Positions 1-10,122 of a stretch of 28,814 nucleotides of DNA are shown piece by piece (the stretch's first letter is position 1; each line of letters starts with the position of its first letter). The stretch lies in the NCBI GenBank assembly GCA_000969725.1, contig JXSR01S064502.1; one strand, given 5' to 3'. The DNA comes from Ophiothrix spiculata. Lineage: Eukaryota > Echinodermata > Ophiuroidea > Amphilepidida > Ophiotrichidae. The notes below the pieces were generated by a model. It searched no databases, was not told where the DNA came from, and worked only from the letters and a program-made list of their open reading frames with translations. The translations under genes were made by a program, and so were the position numbers.

Positions 1-1746
1 ACGTTCCAAACATATTTAATGACCTACAGAACAAATCTGTCATATATATCTACCTGTCAATGAATACTCGGGAGCTAAATGAATCATGCATAGCCAACAA
101 CGTACAGCGGTTCGCCTTACTTACTTTACATAAAACTAATTATTGTAACTACTTTGGTGCCCCTATACCTGTGCCGCAGGTGTGTTAATGGTATTGTGAT
201 ACACGTAGGGAGGGATGATACAACGACGTTGCTGCAGGAAAATATAGTGTGTTCACAGTCTAATGGGAACTAACATGATAATGATTATAGGTTGTTTAGT
301 CTAAATGATAAACATGAGACTTTTCTTTTTGCAAATATTACAAATTATCTTAATTGTATTACTGCATGGAGCTTGTAATTATTCCGAGCATTTTATTGTT
401 CAAAATATAATCTTTAAAAAAAAACCGTGACTACTTATTTGTGTGACTACTTCTTTCTTGAAGAGACGTTAGCATCACCAAAGATTAGTATATGCAATAA
501 AGATTAATCAATGTACGAGATTAGACCTATTTAAACTGGTTTGGTTTAGACAAACCATGGCACCGTGCATGCTTAAGCTAAAGCTTGTTGTGATGCCCTC
601 CGTGTCTTAAGTATTAGTTCACCATTTGAAGACGACCAATGATGTGAAACATCAGCAAGTATAATCCATTTTGTATCTTCATCTTCATATGGTAGAGTGC
701 ATCCCTCAGTAAGAGTATTTCTGCACTTCTGACCTATATTTTCATCATTTGCCCTGGGTTTTTTCCTGGCTTATAATTCCGTGCTTCGGCTATTCTATTT
801 CTTATATTAACATCAGATGAAAATGGTTATTTTAATTATAAAAGGACGACTATTCTAGAAAACATCTGAAAACAAATTCAATTGTTTGAAGAGGAAAGAA
901 TGACGATCGCTTATATTTGTATGCGGTATGCCTATATCCTGTTCGATATCATGATTTCGAAATTGTCTTTAAGGAAATGTTTTTGAAGTCCGGAATCATC
1001 ATGTACAGTATGTAGTATTAATATAATCGCATATTTAACAAATAATGTGAATAATATCACTCAAAGATATTTTACGGCTTTCAGAACATGCGTATCACAA
1101 TTACAAGTTTGTGGCTTTTAAATTGAATGTTCTTTCTGGTCAAAATACTTTTAAGTCCAGACTTTATATTGTCGCTCTAAAGAAAAAAAGGAACATTAAA
1201 TATGATGTGTCCATCTTGAGGTTCAATATTATCATCGGTTCAATGTCAAGGAAATCCTATCATGAGATGACATTTCTAGGATAGATTATTATCTTAACTT
1301 TAATACCGAGGCGGCTCTGATTAAAACCATTCTACAAACCGCATTCTTCTTAGTTATGCAACAGGTTTGTCTAATATAGGTTCTTCTGCAATAATATTTT
1401 TCATTAGTATGTTTAAATATTACCTGTTTACTGTGTATATTTGCATGATTGGTGGTAAGGAACAACACCTAATAGTTTTTTAATGCATCCTAATTCTTTC
1501 ACTTTCCCCAACTTTTTGGAGGACAGGTATGAATTTTGGCTTTCATCTCTACATCTTCTGAGAATTGTCAATGTTTGTTTCAATTAACAAGCAAATGAGA
1601 TGGTTCAATGTCTTCGCTACTGATGTTAATACAAAATTGTGATATAACGTATATAGAATACTCTTCGAACAATATAACGCAAATGAAGCAGGGTATTTTT
1701 TTAAATATATAAATAAAACTGTCCACGTAACTTGTACTGAACTGTA
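1..1746. other. Non-coding stretch, nothing recognised
   Basis: AT-rich sequence with frequent stops in all six frames. I see no exon-like segment, no tRNA, no terminal inverted repeats and no long tandem repeats. It may be intron or intergenic sequence upstream of the M6-type exon. Confidence 0.5.
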
Positions 1747-1862
1747 CAGGGTTTTTTCTGAGGACGATCGCCAAATGGGGGGGGGGGGATTTGTTGATTT
1801 TTCGCCGGATGGGGGGACTTCCGAAGTCCCCCCCCAGTCCCCCCCCCAGGAAAACCCCCCTG
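1747..1862. mobile_element. Short GC-rich inverted-repeat element (MITE-like)
   Basis: About 116 bp begins CAGGG and ends CCCTG. The ends are imperfect inverted repeats: left CAGGGTTTTTTCTG, and right, read as reverse complement, CAGGGGGGTTTTCCTG. The 5-mer CTGTA flanks both sides and may be a target-site duplication. The interior holds a 12-G run (1777-1788), an 11-bp-stem hairpin at 1811-1833 (G6-ACTTC, one base, GAAGT-C6), and C runs of about 8, 9 and 6 at 1828-1860. The minus strand is therefore rich in G tracts. CAGGG ends are common in hAT-type MITEs, but a 5-bp duplication would be short for hAT, so the superfamily is open. Open frames across it (up to 112 codons, minus) are Gly/Pro-rich products of the homopolymer runs and not genes. 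Confidence 0.45.
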
Positions 1863-2514
1863 CTGTATGGGAGAAATCCGATGACACAGCTCGTGCATGG
1901 AACTACATTCAAATGAGGAAATCAAACAAAAGCATCCCTACATAACATTTCCGTCTACCCTGACACGACGTGATCTGGCAAGATTTCGTGCTCCGTTTCG
2001 GTAATCAAACTCACAGGTTGCAAAATAGCCTTGGACCAAAAATCTGCCTTTACCATACTTATCAACCGTTATCAATTTCCACCTTTTGCAACTCTTGAGG
2101 TACCGCAGGGTTCTCTTTCGAGGGTTCTCTGGGGACTTTTATATGAACGCATTTAGCTTTTAACTGTTAGGCGCAGTTTGCAACAAGATATGTAAATTAA
2201 AGACTACAACACAATCGTATTGCAATAAATATTTTACGCTAGTTAAAATAAACCAATCACTGTTGTATCTATCTTAATAACTTAATAAACGTGCAATGAT
2301 TAGAATACTCTTCGTACAATTCAAATTAAGATTGTCTTTCTATTAATGACACAAGTACTTCAAATTAAGATTGTCACTGAGATATTGGAATTTGTCTCCA
2401 TTAATACAGTTGTCATTTAATTGCATTCAAAACTCATTACACTGTTACATCATTGTTTCAGTATGTATTGGAATGCTAATTGTACATTAATGAACAGTTT
2501 ACATCTGTATTTAA
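1863..2514. other. Non-coding stretch with short local repeats
   Basis: No gene is recognised. TTCAAATTAAGATTGTC occurs twice about 40 bp apart near 2320 and 2360. The motif TAGAATACTCTTCG followed by ACAAT occurs at about 1657 and 2302 with one mismatch. These look like small local duplications of no clear function. Confidence 0.4.
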
Positions 2515-4045
2515 AGAAACTGACGTTAATTTGTATTCTGTTCAATCGACAATGAAAAGAAAGAGTATTTATGTTACAAAGTTCATAAAAGTACATTCAA
2601 TCTTTTAGAATATTCGTTAAGTTTGATAAATATGATATGCATCGGATAAAATGAAATAAGGTGGTTAATTGCCTTATTGCATTATTGATGGTATAGCGAT
2701 GTACTTACTGCATCCAACTTCAAGGTTAAAGAAACACCGAGATGATGCATTTTAACTAAATCAAATAAAAAACAGGATTCTTAACAAAATACTGGTATAC
2801 CAATTGATGCATAGAGAATTCAGGAAAAGAATAACATTGCAGGTATGCAAACATATAGCAATAGTAATTGCTTTGCAAATTCACACACACACACACACCA
2901 ATTTACCTTTAATATGTAAACCATTATAGAATAAAAGCACTATGCAGAAAATGCTTTTCACGGAAGACTGTTGGGACAACATTTTGCAGGTTACTTAAAC
3001 AGTTAACACAATTTTGGAGAGCATATAATACTTCTTGGTTCTAAATTATCTAAAATTCCATGATTACAATGCTTTGAATTAAGACTTTAAACCTCATTTG
3101 GTTTTTATGATGATTTTCTATATGATATTCACGAGCAGCTGTAGTGCATTTGTTGTATAGCCCTTTTCCTTCAGAAAGTAGTAAAGGCTTGGATTGTATT
3201 CATGGAAAACGTGTCATTTAGGTTGATGAATGGATTCATTAGCTTAACAACTGCACTGCTCACTCATGCTGCACTTATTTCTATCAACTGACAAATACTG
3301 ACAACAGATAACATATCATGTGCTGGTTTTTATCAGCTTTCCAATTGCATGTTAGCCATTTTCAGAAGCACTTTAGTGATTGTGGAGAAACGTATTTTCA
3401 TTTTTAAGATTACTTCACGAAGCTATGATAGTAAATGGGATATACATTTTTTGGATAGGAATAAAATTTGTGTTGAAATTTTACAAATTCAAAGAAGGTG
3501 CAACAAATGAACAATGGATCTCCACGGAAAGCATGGACTGTATGGAGTTATTTGGTGCTACTTAATATGCTTAACACGGTTTTTGACCATTGCGTTTGAC
3601 TATTTGAACAGTACTTTTTATCCAAATAAAACAACCTCAGTCCGTCTTAGTATTCATGTCACTAGTGTTCCAATGAACACTAAAGTAGTACATTAACCCC
3701 TGAATTTAAATTAGTTATCTCAAATAAGCAGATTTACTTCATTTGTATTCCGATATCTAGCCATTTTCAATCTGTCCCACACGACCCATTCCTGGATGAT
3801 TTTAACTATTTAATCAACTCGTAGCAGTTAAAGTTTGACTTCATATATTTTCCGATTATCAGCAGACGGAATTCCACGCAATTTGTATCATGTAGGAATA
3901 CATTGAAAACAGAAAAGAGATATTTGCTATGGTAAATTAAATGTCTGGTGATTCCGTATTCCTATCATAAAAAAATCTTGAGGCACATATTACGATGCGA
4001 TATGTGAACCTGTCAGGACGGTTTTGTTGTATTGGCCTCATATAG
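2515..4045. repeat. Divergent duplication, copy A
   Basis: This block aligns collinearly with 5080-5985 at moderate identity. Landmark pairs are GCATTATTGATGG near 2681 with GCATTACTGATGG near 5272, ATTGCAG at 2836 with 5392, ATTTGGTGCTAC near 3549 with 5577, GACCCATTCCTGG at 3783 with 5748, CAGACGGAAT near 3864 with 5817, and TTGAGGCACAT near 3978 with 5924. Copy A carries roughly 530 bp more than copy B between about 2870 and 3530. A (CA)n run lies at 2882-2898. Short open frames at 3380-3696 have no recognisable protein similarity and do not stay open in step between the copies, so I do not call them genes. Confidence 0.7.
2882..2898. repeat. (CA)n microsatellite
   Basis: Uninterrupted CA dinucleotide run of 8.5 units inside the part of duplication copy A that has no counterpart in copy B. 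Confidence 0.9.
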
Positions 4046-4274
4046 ATTTTTAAAAAAACTTGGAATGCAGTGGATAGACATAGTTGTATATAATTACCAG
4101 GTACCAAAACATTCAATTTATTATACCTTTAAAATATTTTTCATGAGCTAGTAGTACTAAATATTTGGTCAATTGTCACAACAAGAAAAAACAATGAATT
4201 TCTCTTTCACTAAAACAAAAATCCCCTTACCAGTTTGTAATCCTTGTTTTTATATATATTAAGGTAAACAAGCT

Positions 4275-4467
4275 TAGTGACTTCTTAATGTTCAGGGCCC
4301 ATATTCATGAAACACCGCTAACCCTAGTTGGCTGATAACCTATTGTATACCTGTCAATTTAAAATTGACAGGTAGACAAAGAGTTAGCAGCCAACTAGAG
4401 TTAGCAGTGTTTCGTGAATATGGGCCCTTGACACTAAAGTTCCAATCAACACTAAAGTGTTAACCCT
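4275..4467. repeat. Third partial copy (C) of the local duplication, split by insertions
   Basis: CTTCTTAATGTTCA (near 4281) plus TTGACACTAAAGTTCC (near 4428) aligns with CGTCTTAGTATTCATG onward at about 3643-3696 and with GTCTTCTTAGTATTCAAG at about 5602-5661. All three run into TTAACCC. In C the match is interrupted exactly by the 4295-4427 palindrome, and at its end by the TTAA-bounded element. Copies A and B therefore look like uninterrupted versions of the site. Confidence 0.5.
4295..4427. mobile_element. 133-bp fold-back (palindromic) element
   Basis: The sequence is a near-complete palindrome with ends GGGCCCATATTCATGAAACAC on the left and, reverse-complemented on the right, GGGCCCATATTCACGAAACAC (each trimmed here to its core). 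The stem continues through GCTAACYCTAGTTGGCTG and closes at ACCTGTCAATTT / AAAATTGACAGGT. It would form a hairpin of about 60 bp. No clear target duplication is visible. Homologous sequence in duplication copies A and B lacks it, which supports insertion. No coding capacity. Confidence 0.7.
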
Positions 4468-5049
4468 AGTCTAAACCAAGGGAATTGCATCCCCTAAGGT
4501 TTTTTCCCCGCATCATAAAAACGCAAAAGCAACCGAACCCAGTCATGTGGGTAATCTCTTTTACATCCTTTGCGGTCATTTTGATGAAAAAATAGGGGGT
4601 ACCCCCATAGGTGGGGTTAGGGTAGGCTGACAAAGTTTGGGTGTAGGGGGGTGCAACCCCCGAAAATTTGAAGTCGCCATTTTGAAAAATGTATGGATGT
4701 TATGAGGCCGTAGGGTATGTTAGAAGTATCATTTTCCTTCTTTATTAGCAAAAACCCGGTGACATTCCGTTATTTAGAACTTTTATACCAACATTTTGAT
4801 TTTGGTGGCCATTTTGTCCAAAATTCCGATTTGTCAACCTGAAAGACCTTTATGACGTCATAATTACGTAACGTCTTGGCGGATTTTTGTGATCTTGGTA
4901 TCGTTGGATAGGGGAGGACCATACTTATTTATTTATAGCAAAACCAAGTTCATTGTGGGTTCTGTTCCAAAAATGTATAGAGGGCGATGCATCAACCCCT
5001 CCCCTTGGTTAGACGTATTACAAAAAAGGCTTGGTTAGACGAGGGTTAA
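4460..5049. mobile_element. piggyBac-like non-autonomous element
   Basis: About 590 bp bounded by TTAA on both sides. The terminal inverted repeats are TTAACCCTAGTCTAAACCAA on the left and TTAACCCTCGTCTAACCAAG on the right (reverse complement). Use of TTAA as target and CCC(T/A) next to it are hallmarks of the piggyBac superfamily (established knowledge). A second CTTGGTTAGAC motif about 20 bp inside the right end forms a subterminal repeat. The interior is non-coding and includes the perfect palindrome GGGGGTACCCCC near 4596 and two GCCATTTTG motifs. There is no transposase, so it would need one supplied in trans. Family assignment rests on ends and target only. Confidence 0.65.
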
Positions 5050-5079
5050 AACACACGCTCTGTTTTAAAGTATCTGTGT

Positions 5080-5985
5080 ATCTGGCAATTTGTTGTATTC
5101 TGAACGATCAACAATGCGCTAAGTTCGTTCTACAAAGTTCAAAAAAGAGTACATAGTCCTTAAAACCTTTAAAACATCCTGTTCAAATGTCACATATACA
5201 ACTAGTTACAGTGATGTGGTGTTGTTGTTTTTTTTTTCTTCTTCTTTCTTTCTTTTTTTTTTTGCCTTTTGCATTACTGATGGCATAGAAGTTTACCTAT
5301 TATATCGACATTCAGACTGTTGAAACTTAAATTACATTAACATTGCAGATTTTAGGCTTATATACAAATTGAATTCAAAGAAAACAACAATATTGCAGAT
5401 GTACGACACCTTTTGTAAACTGTTTAACAATGCAAATAAAAAACTTTCCCGGTGATGCGAGATATTTTAATGTTTTCCGGAGGCTTTATATTTTCCTTGA
5501 GTTGTAAATTTTATTTTATTTTAAGTTTATTTTATCGGTTGATGAGAGGCAATGTGCGCTTATATTGTATGAAGCTATTTGGTGCTACTGTACATCTTAT
5601 TGTCTTCTTAGTATTCAAGCCAGCAATGTTCCCACCGACATTAATGTATATGGTAGATTAACCCGTAAATTAAAATTTCTAATTATTAATAAAGGTTTTT
5701 ACTTTATTTGTATTCAGTCATCTAACCACTGGAAATATTTAACACGTGACCCATTCCTGGGTGATTTTAATTATCTAATCAACTCTTAGTAGATAACGTT
5801 AACTTTGCAATATCAGCAGACGGAATCCAACACATCTTGTGTCATAGGAATACATGGAAGATAGACATGAGACCTTCTACATTGTATTTTAATGTTTGGT
5901 GATACTGTATTCATATGAAAAGCTTGAGGCACATTACAAAGCGCTATGCTAACCTGTCAAGTCGGTTGTGTATTAGCCTTATTCT
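5080..5985. repeat. Divergent duplication, copy B
   Basis: Counterpart of 2515-4045, in the same orientation and about 2.0-2.6 kb downstream. The strongest blocks are around 5568-5595, 5658-5800 and 5817-5985. A pyrimidine-rich tract (T with CTT and CTTT) lies at about 5227-5265. Small open frames at 5452-5789 resemble nothing known and look incidental. Confidence 0.7.
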
Positions 5986-8007
5986 GGTCTCTGAAACCTT
6001 GAGTACGTGTAATAAATTGGCGCGCTTTTGTTTTACTTTAAGTATTTAGAATTCTGTGCTCTTAAAATAGCAAGCGTAGTCAAAAGAGCTTATTAGGATT
6101 AACGGGTACCCAAAAGATTTTGTTTAAAACAACCTTGCTACAAAATAGATTTGATCACTTAGAGCGAACATTTACGTCCATTACACTAATTTATCACTGA
6201 AATTTATCACTTCTAGGTTGTTAATCTGGTTGTTCTACTCCTACTATAAATCTTAAATTCGGGAAAACTTGCCATCGCCACTTTTATGTGTGTGTCTTTG
6301 TGGGGGTGTATGTGGGTATTTAATAATCACTCCTTATTTTTGAATCGCACAAATACTTCATTATAACATGGTTTTACTCCCCACACTATAGAATAAAACT
6401 CAAATGTGTCTTTTCCCTGTGTTATCCGTGTCTGTCATGAACATGAAATCAAAAAGATGGTATCATCCTCGCCGAGAGCATGCTGGCATTTGTAATATTT
6501 ACATTGCTGAATGTTCCCTATGTATGTCTTTCATCAGACTTCGTCATTAAAGCACATATTTACATAGCTGCGTATCATAGGCAGCTCATTCTCTGATACA
6601 TTTAAAATTGCCTACAATCATATTCTGTTTGTTGTTTATCTACGTTAAATAAATTGAGGTCTTTGATCATAATGACATGACAGATCCACTAAACTCAGTT
6701 GTATTTTTGAGCATTATGATACCTATTTTTAAAGAAAAATTGTCATGATTAGTCCTCAAATACGGTAGTCAAGTGAACATGCCATGCGGATAAATGTATC
6801 TATAATTGGTGCGGAAAACTATAAATATGTAAACAAAAATCACCTAAGTGTATATTACAGCTTGAACGTTGATTCATAATTTGATATGATTCCAAATACA
6901 CCAATATATTGCTACAATCAATTTGCATTTGGAAATCAGTCAAAATGCATACGTCTGCAAATATCTTTTTTTAAACTTCATCATAACCCTTAAAAACGTT
7001 CTTACATACAATCAGAAAGCTTGAATCCGACTTGTCATTGCTGTTTGCAGTATTGTATTGTATTATGTTGAATTGTTTGATATAATGTATTATCCTCTAT
7101 TGCGTTCCTTAACATTTTTTTCTTTCTATCTACTTATTGCAATTGTGAAAGGTTGCGTATACATGATACCGCAAGTTGAAAATAACTTATTGTGTAAGTT
7201 CAGATATACGTTTTGAAAAAAGGTCACACGGTAAACAATATCGTGTATTCACAGGAAGAGCACACCCTGTCATGTAAAACGCATGAATGAATTATATTTT
7301 AGCGGATTTGGTAACGGTCATTTGATTCAGTATACCTGTAATTGACCCTTATGTTGTAGTTTACTAAATCATAAATATTATCTGATGAAATGTTATGGAA
7401 CGCATCAGACAAGACATTAACTTAATAGTCGTTTGCGAATGATGCCCTAGATCTAAATTTTGAAACACAGTATGAAAAGGAGGTATTAAGGAGATGTTCA
7501 TAATACCTTTTACAATAAATGCATAAAATACATGCAAACCTGTCACAGTTTAATAGGAGTTGATATTCAAACAAACGTAATCGCAGCATTTAATCATCTT
7601 TAATCAGTTTTACATTTATGGTCGAACCCATTTATATTTTAAGTGCTTCACGGATGACACATTTCTTAATAGATAAGCGCTTGATCCTCGGAATCCCCAT
7701 TTTCAAACCTTGTTTTCATTAACACTTCACAGGTGTATCCTAGAAGGCGGTTTAGAATTAGAGTAACTTGGCTTGAAAGCAAGATACTGTCACATTGAGT
7801 TACGTCCGACCTTGATAGTACCATGTAGTTTGATGTCTTTAGATTTCTATGATTTTCCATAACCAGTCTGTTGTGATTTCCTCCGTATTTGTCAGCTATA
7901 GTTGATTACGTTGATTGTTTGATAAATTGCTATCAATGACATATTAAACGAAGCTTTAATTGGTCCGCTTTTATATGAAATGTTTCAGTAACATTATTGA
8001 TACTACA
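5986..8007. other. Non-coding stretch, nothing recognised
   Basis: AT-rich sequence with scattered T and GT runs (for example around 6285-6320) and only short incidental open frames. No splice-bounded coding segment, terminal repeats or RNA gene was recognised. Confidence 0.45.
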
Positions 8008-8093
8008 GACTATTCGGAAAAAAAGAGACATAAACGTACTGAAAGACTTTGCAAAGTGTTTCAGTAAGTTTATGTCTGTTTTGCCGTATAGTC
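8008..8093. repeat. 86-bp near-perfect palindrome (hairpin)
   Basis: Left arm GACTATTCGG... through GACATAAACGTACTGAAAGA pairs with right arm ...TTTCAGTAAGTTTATGTC through GCCGTATAGTC. Arms are about 43 nt with a handful of mismatches or single-base bulges, meeting at CTTTGCAAAG with essentially no loop. It may be a minimal fold-back MITE. A miRNA-precursor reading is possible but less likely because there is no terminal loop. No flanking target duplication is obvious. Confidence 0.7.
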
Positions 8094-8999
8094 TTCTTTT
8101 CTTCTAGGTATTTTAATTCTTTTTTCTTCACCCGTATTACTGTTTATTCAGGATTTCAGGCTCATGTAATGCGCGGTGAATGGTTAAGGTTTTCTACTTA
8201 ATGAAATCAAGTTGCACTCTCCGGGATTTCAAAACCGTCTCTTTTGTTGTATTTTCAATGATTAGCATACCATGACTTCAAAGCTGAATATCTGAAGTGG
8301 TTAAGGTGTTAAAAATACTCGTATTTAGATCGTGAGATGCTCTATGCATAAAACCAAAGTTGATATAATATACTTTTTTCCTATAATATACTTGCCGATA
8401 GGTAATTCTTCCATATTTCAACCTTAATATGCATACATTGTTGAGAAGATAAATGGAACGATCCATTGTTATCTAATCTCCGATAGGTATTTTTTTTAAC
8501 CTGGACTCCTTTCAATCCTGTTATGGTACGGTGAGAAGCTATTCCCCTCTCAGTCACTTTAGTAACCTGAATGCATATTTTCAATGGTAATATACGGATA
8601 GAAATCCTTCTTAAAGGTTCAACGCATGCATAATCTATGGAGATATGAGCATATTTAAAAGGATTTGTAAGTTACGATTAGGTCCAACCGCAGCTTAAGC
8701 TTCTTGGCACAATCTGCAAATTGAATAAAAAGGGTAAAAGCATGCTTTAGTCAGGTAGATTGTAGAAATTTGACACGTTAGAAATATAAAGACGCTTTTT
8801 AGAATATTCTCTCTCTTTTTTTTTTTTTTTTTTTTGAAAAACCAATTTGTATAGTTCATTTCAATTTATATATAACGTACACATTTCGATGCCAATAACT
8901 TATATCACGCCTGGCTTACATACTTATATACACTGAAGTTGCATACAAAATACGGTATTGTTAAATTGAAAACATTTTTCCCGTCTTTTCCCATTATTA
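8094..8999. other. Non-coding stretch with a poly-T tract
   Basis: No gene is recognised. A run of about 20 T lies at 8816-8835. Minus-strand open frames of 62-67 codons at 8278-8584 have no recognisable content. Confidence 0.45.
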
Positions 9000-9300
9000 T
9001 TTTATATTTCATATTTCATTTCATATTTATTCAGTCTATCAACATGTAAAATAAAGACGACATTGAAAATACATATATACAATTATCAAATATCATCAAC
9101 AATTTTAAAAACAGCTAAAAAGTAGAGAAAACACGCTGTTAGGACCAAGGATAGCCCCAAAACTCACAAAGGATTATTTCTATTGGAGAATTGTTGAGGG
9201 AACAGAACAAGGGTGACACAGAAATGGGAAAAAACAGTCAAGTACTAGCTCTGTTCCCTTTACTCAACCTTTCTTTAGTTGCAAGGTGAGCTTTTACAAT
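9000..9300 (-). mobile_element. Possible 3' end of a LINE (minus strand)
   Basis: Read on the minus strand, this region ends with TGAATAAATATGAAATG and then repeats of ATGAAATAT, after a T-rich stretch with TTGTCGTC/TTTATTTT-type words. That layout resembles the 3' tail of a CR1-type or related non-LTR retrotransposon. No reverse-transcriptase residues are readable upstream of it (9300-9690 on the minus strand), so the call rests on tail style alone. A short inverted repeat (GTTGAGGGAACAGA at 9194, TCTGTTCCC near 9250) lies inside. Confidence 0.3.
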
Positions 9301-9691
9301 GTTTGGGTACGAAATGTAACAATATTATTCAACTAGATAATTAGATATTGTTCAGCAAACTCCGTAGGCAATAGTGTAAGAAAATCCAACGACGCCAAAT
9401 CCTTGCAGCATACGTGTTACAAGAATCAAGAGTGCTCCTTGTTAACTCCGTCCTAGCCGTAAGATATTGAGAGATGAGTCACCTTACCAATCCTGCCATT
9501 TTCATGTCAAAATTGATTTCCTAGCCAAGTCATTCCTGTCCAGGAACTTCTAACACTTCAAGTACACTTCCATATTAACATCTCTAAGCCCATGATACTT
9601 TCGCTTCATCTATAGTCAAGCTATATTACTGAAAACTTTCAGGAAATAATCATTAATAGTTTCTAAATCTATAAAGGATAATGTTTTATGG

Positions 9692-10122
9692 ACATATGTG
9701 ACCGTCCAGCTCAAAACAGCAGTAAATGCCAGCTCTTGTATTTTCACTTTTTTTACTCATTTGCAAAGACCATGCTTTAAGGATTAAAATGACACCTTAA
9801 TGAACTTCACACGATTTCCAGAGGTAAAGTTATGGTCCGTTAAAGGTTGTCAGAAAGTAAAACGTATAACTGAGATAAATGCGTTCAAAGATTAGTATAT
9901 TTTCTGTTGATCGTCTTAAGGATTTGCCAATTTATTTCACCTTTCCTATCATTTTTTTTTTTCAAATGAAACTTTGCTGGTATTTTGTAGTAGGCACTAG
10001 GATTGTGAATCTGTCAAAAAATCAATTTCGGCAAATTATAACCTTGACATGTACTTTAACCTGTAGCGCAAAATGAAGTTTCTGGCATTTACTGCTCATA
10101 CGGGCTGGAAGGTCACATATGT
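9692..10122. mobile_element. MITE family TGTGACC, copy 1
   Basis: About 431 bp. Left end ACATATGTGACCGTCCAGC; right end reverse-complemented ACATATGTGACCTTCCAGC. AGCAGTAAATGCCAG recurs perfectly at both ends (near 9717 and 10082-10096), giving terminal inverted repeats of about 45 bp. Comparison with the second copy at 21856-22288 fits an element TGTGACC...GGTCACA inserted at TA, which would suit a Tc1/mariner-type MITE. The true edge may lie 2-4 bp further out because ACATATGT is itself palindromic. The 65-codon frame inside (9879-10076) is broken differently in copy 2 and is not a gene. Confidence 0.75.

Noticed and set aside
1549-1925. Three overlapping minus-strand open frames of 74-112 codons
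   Set aside because: All cross the G/C homopolymer element; the Gly/Pro-rich peptides come from the runs, which have few stops. No family resemblance.
3380-3696. Paired short open frames shared between duplication copies (also 5452-5789)
   Set aside because: The copies align as DNA, but frames, stops and starts differ, so there is no sign of protein-level constraint.
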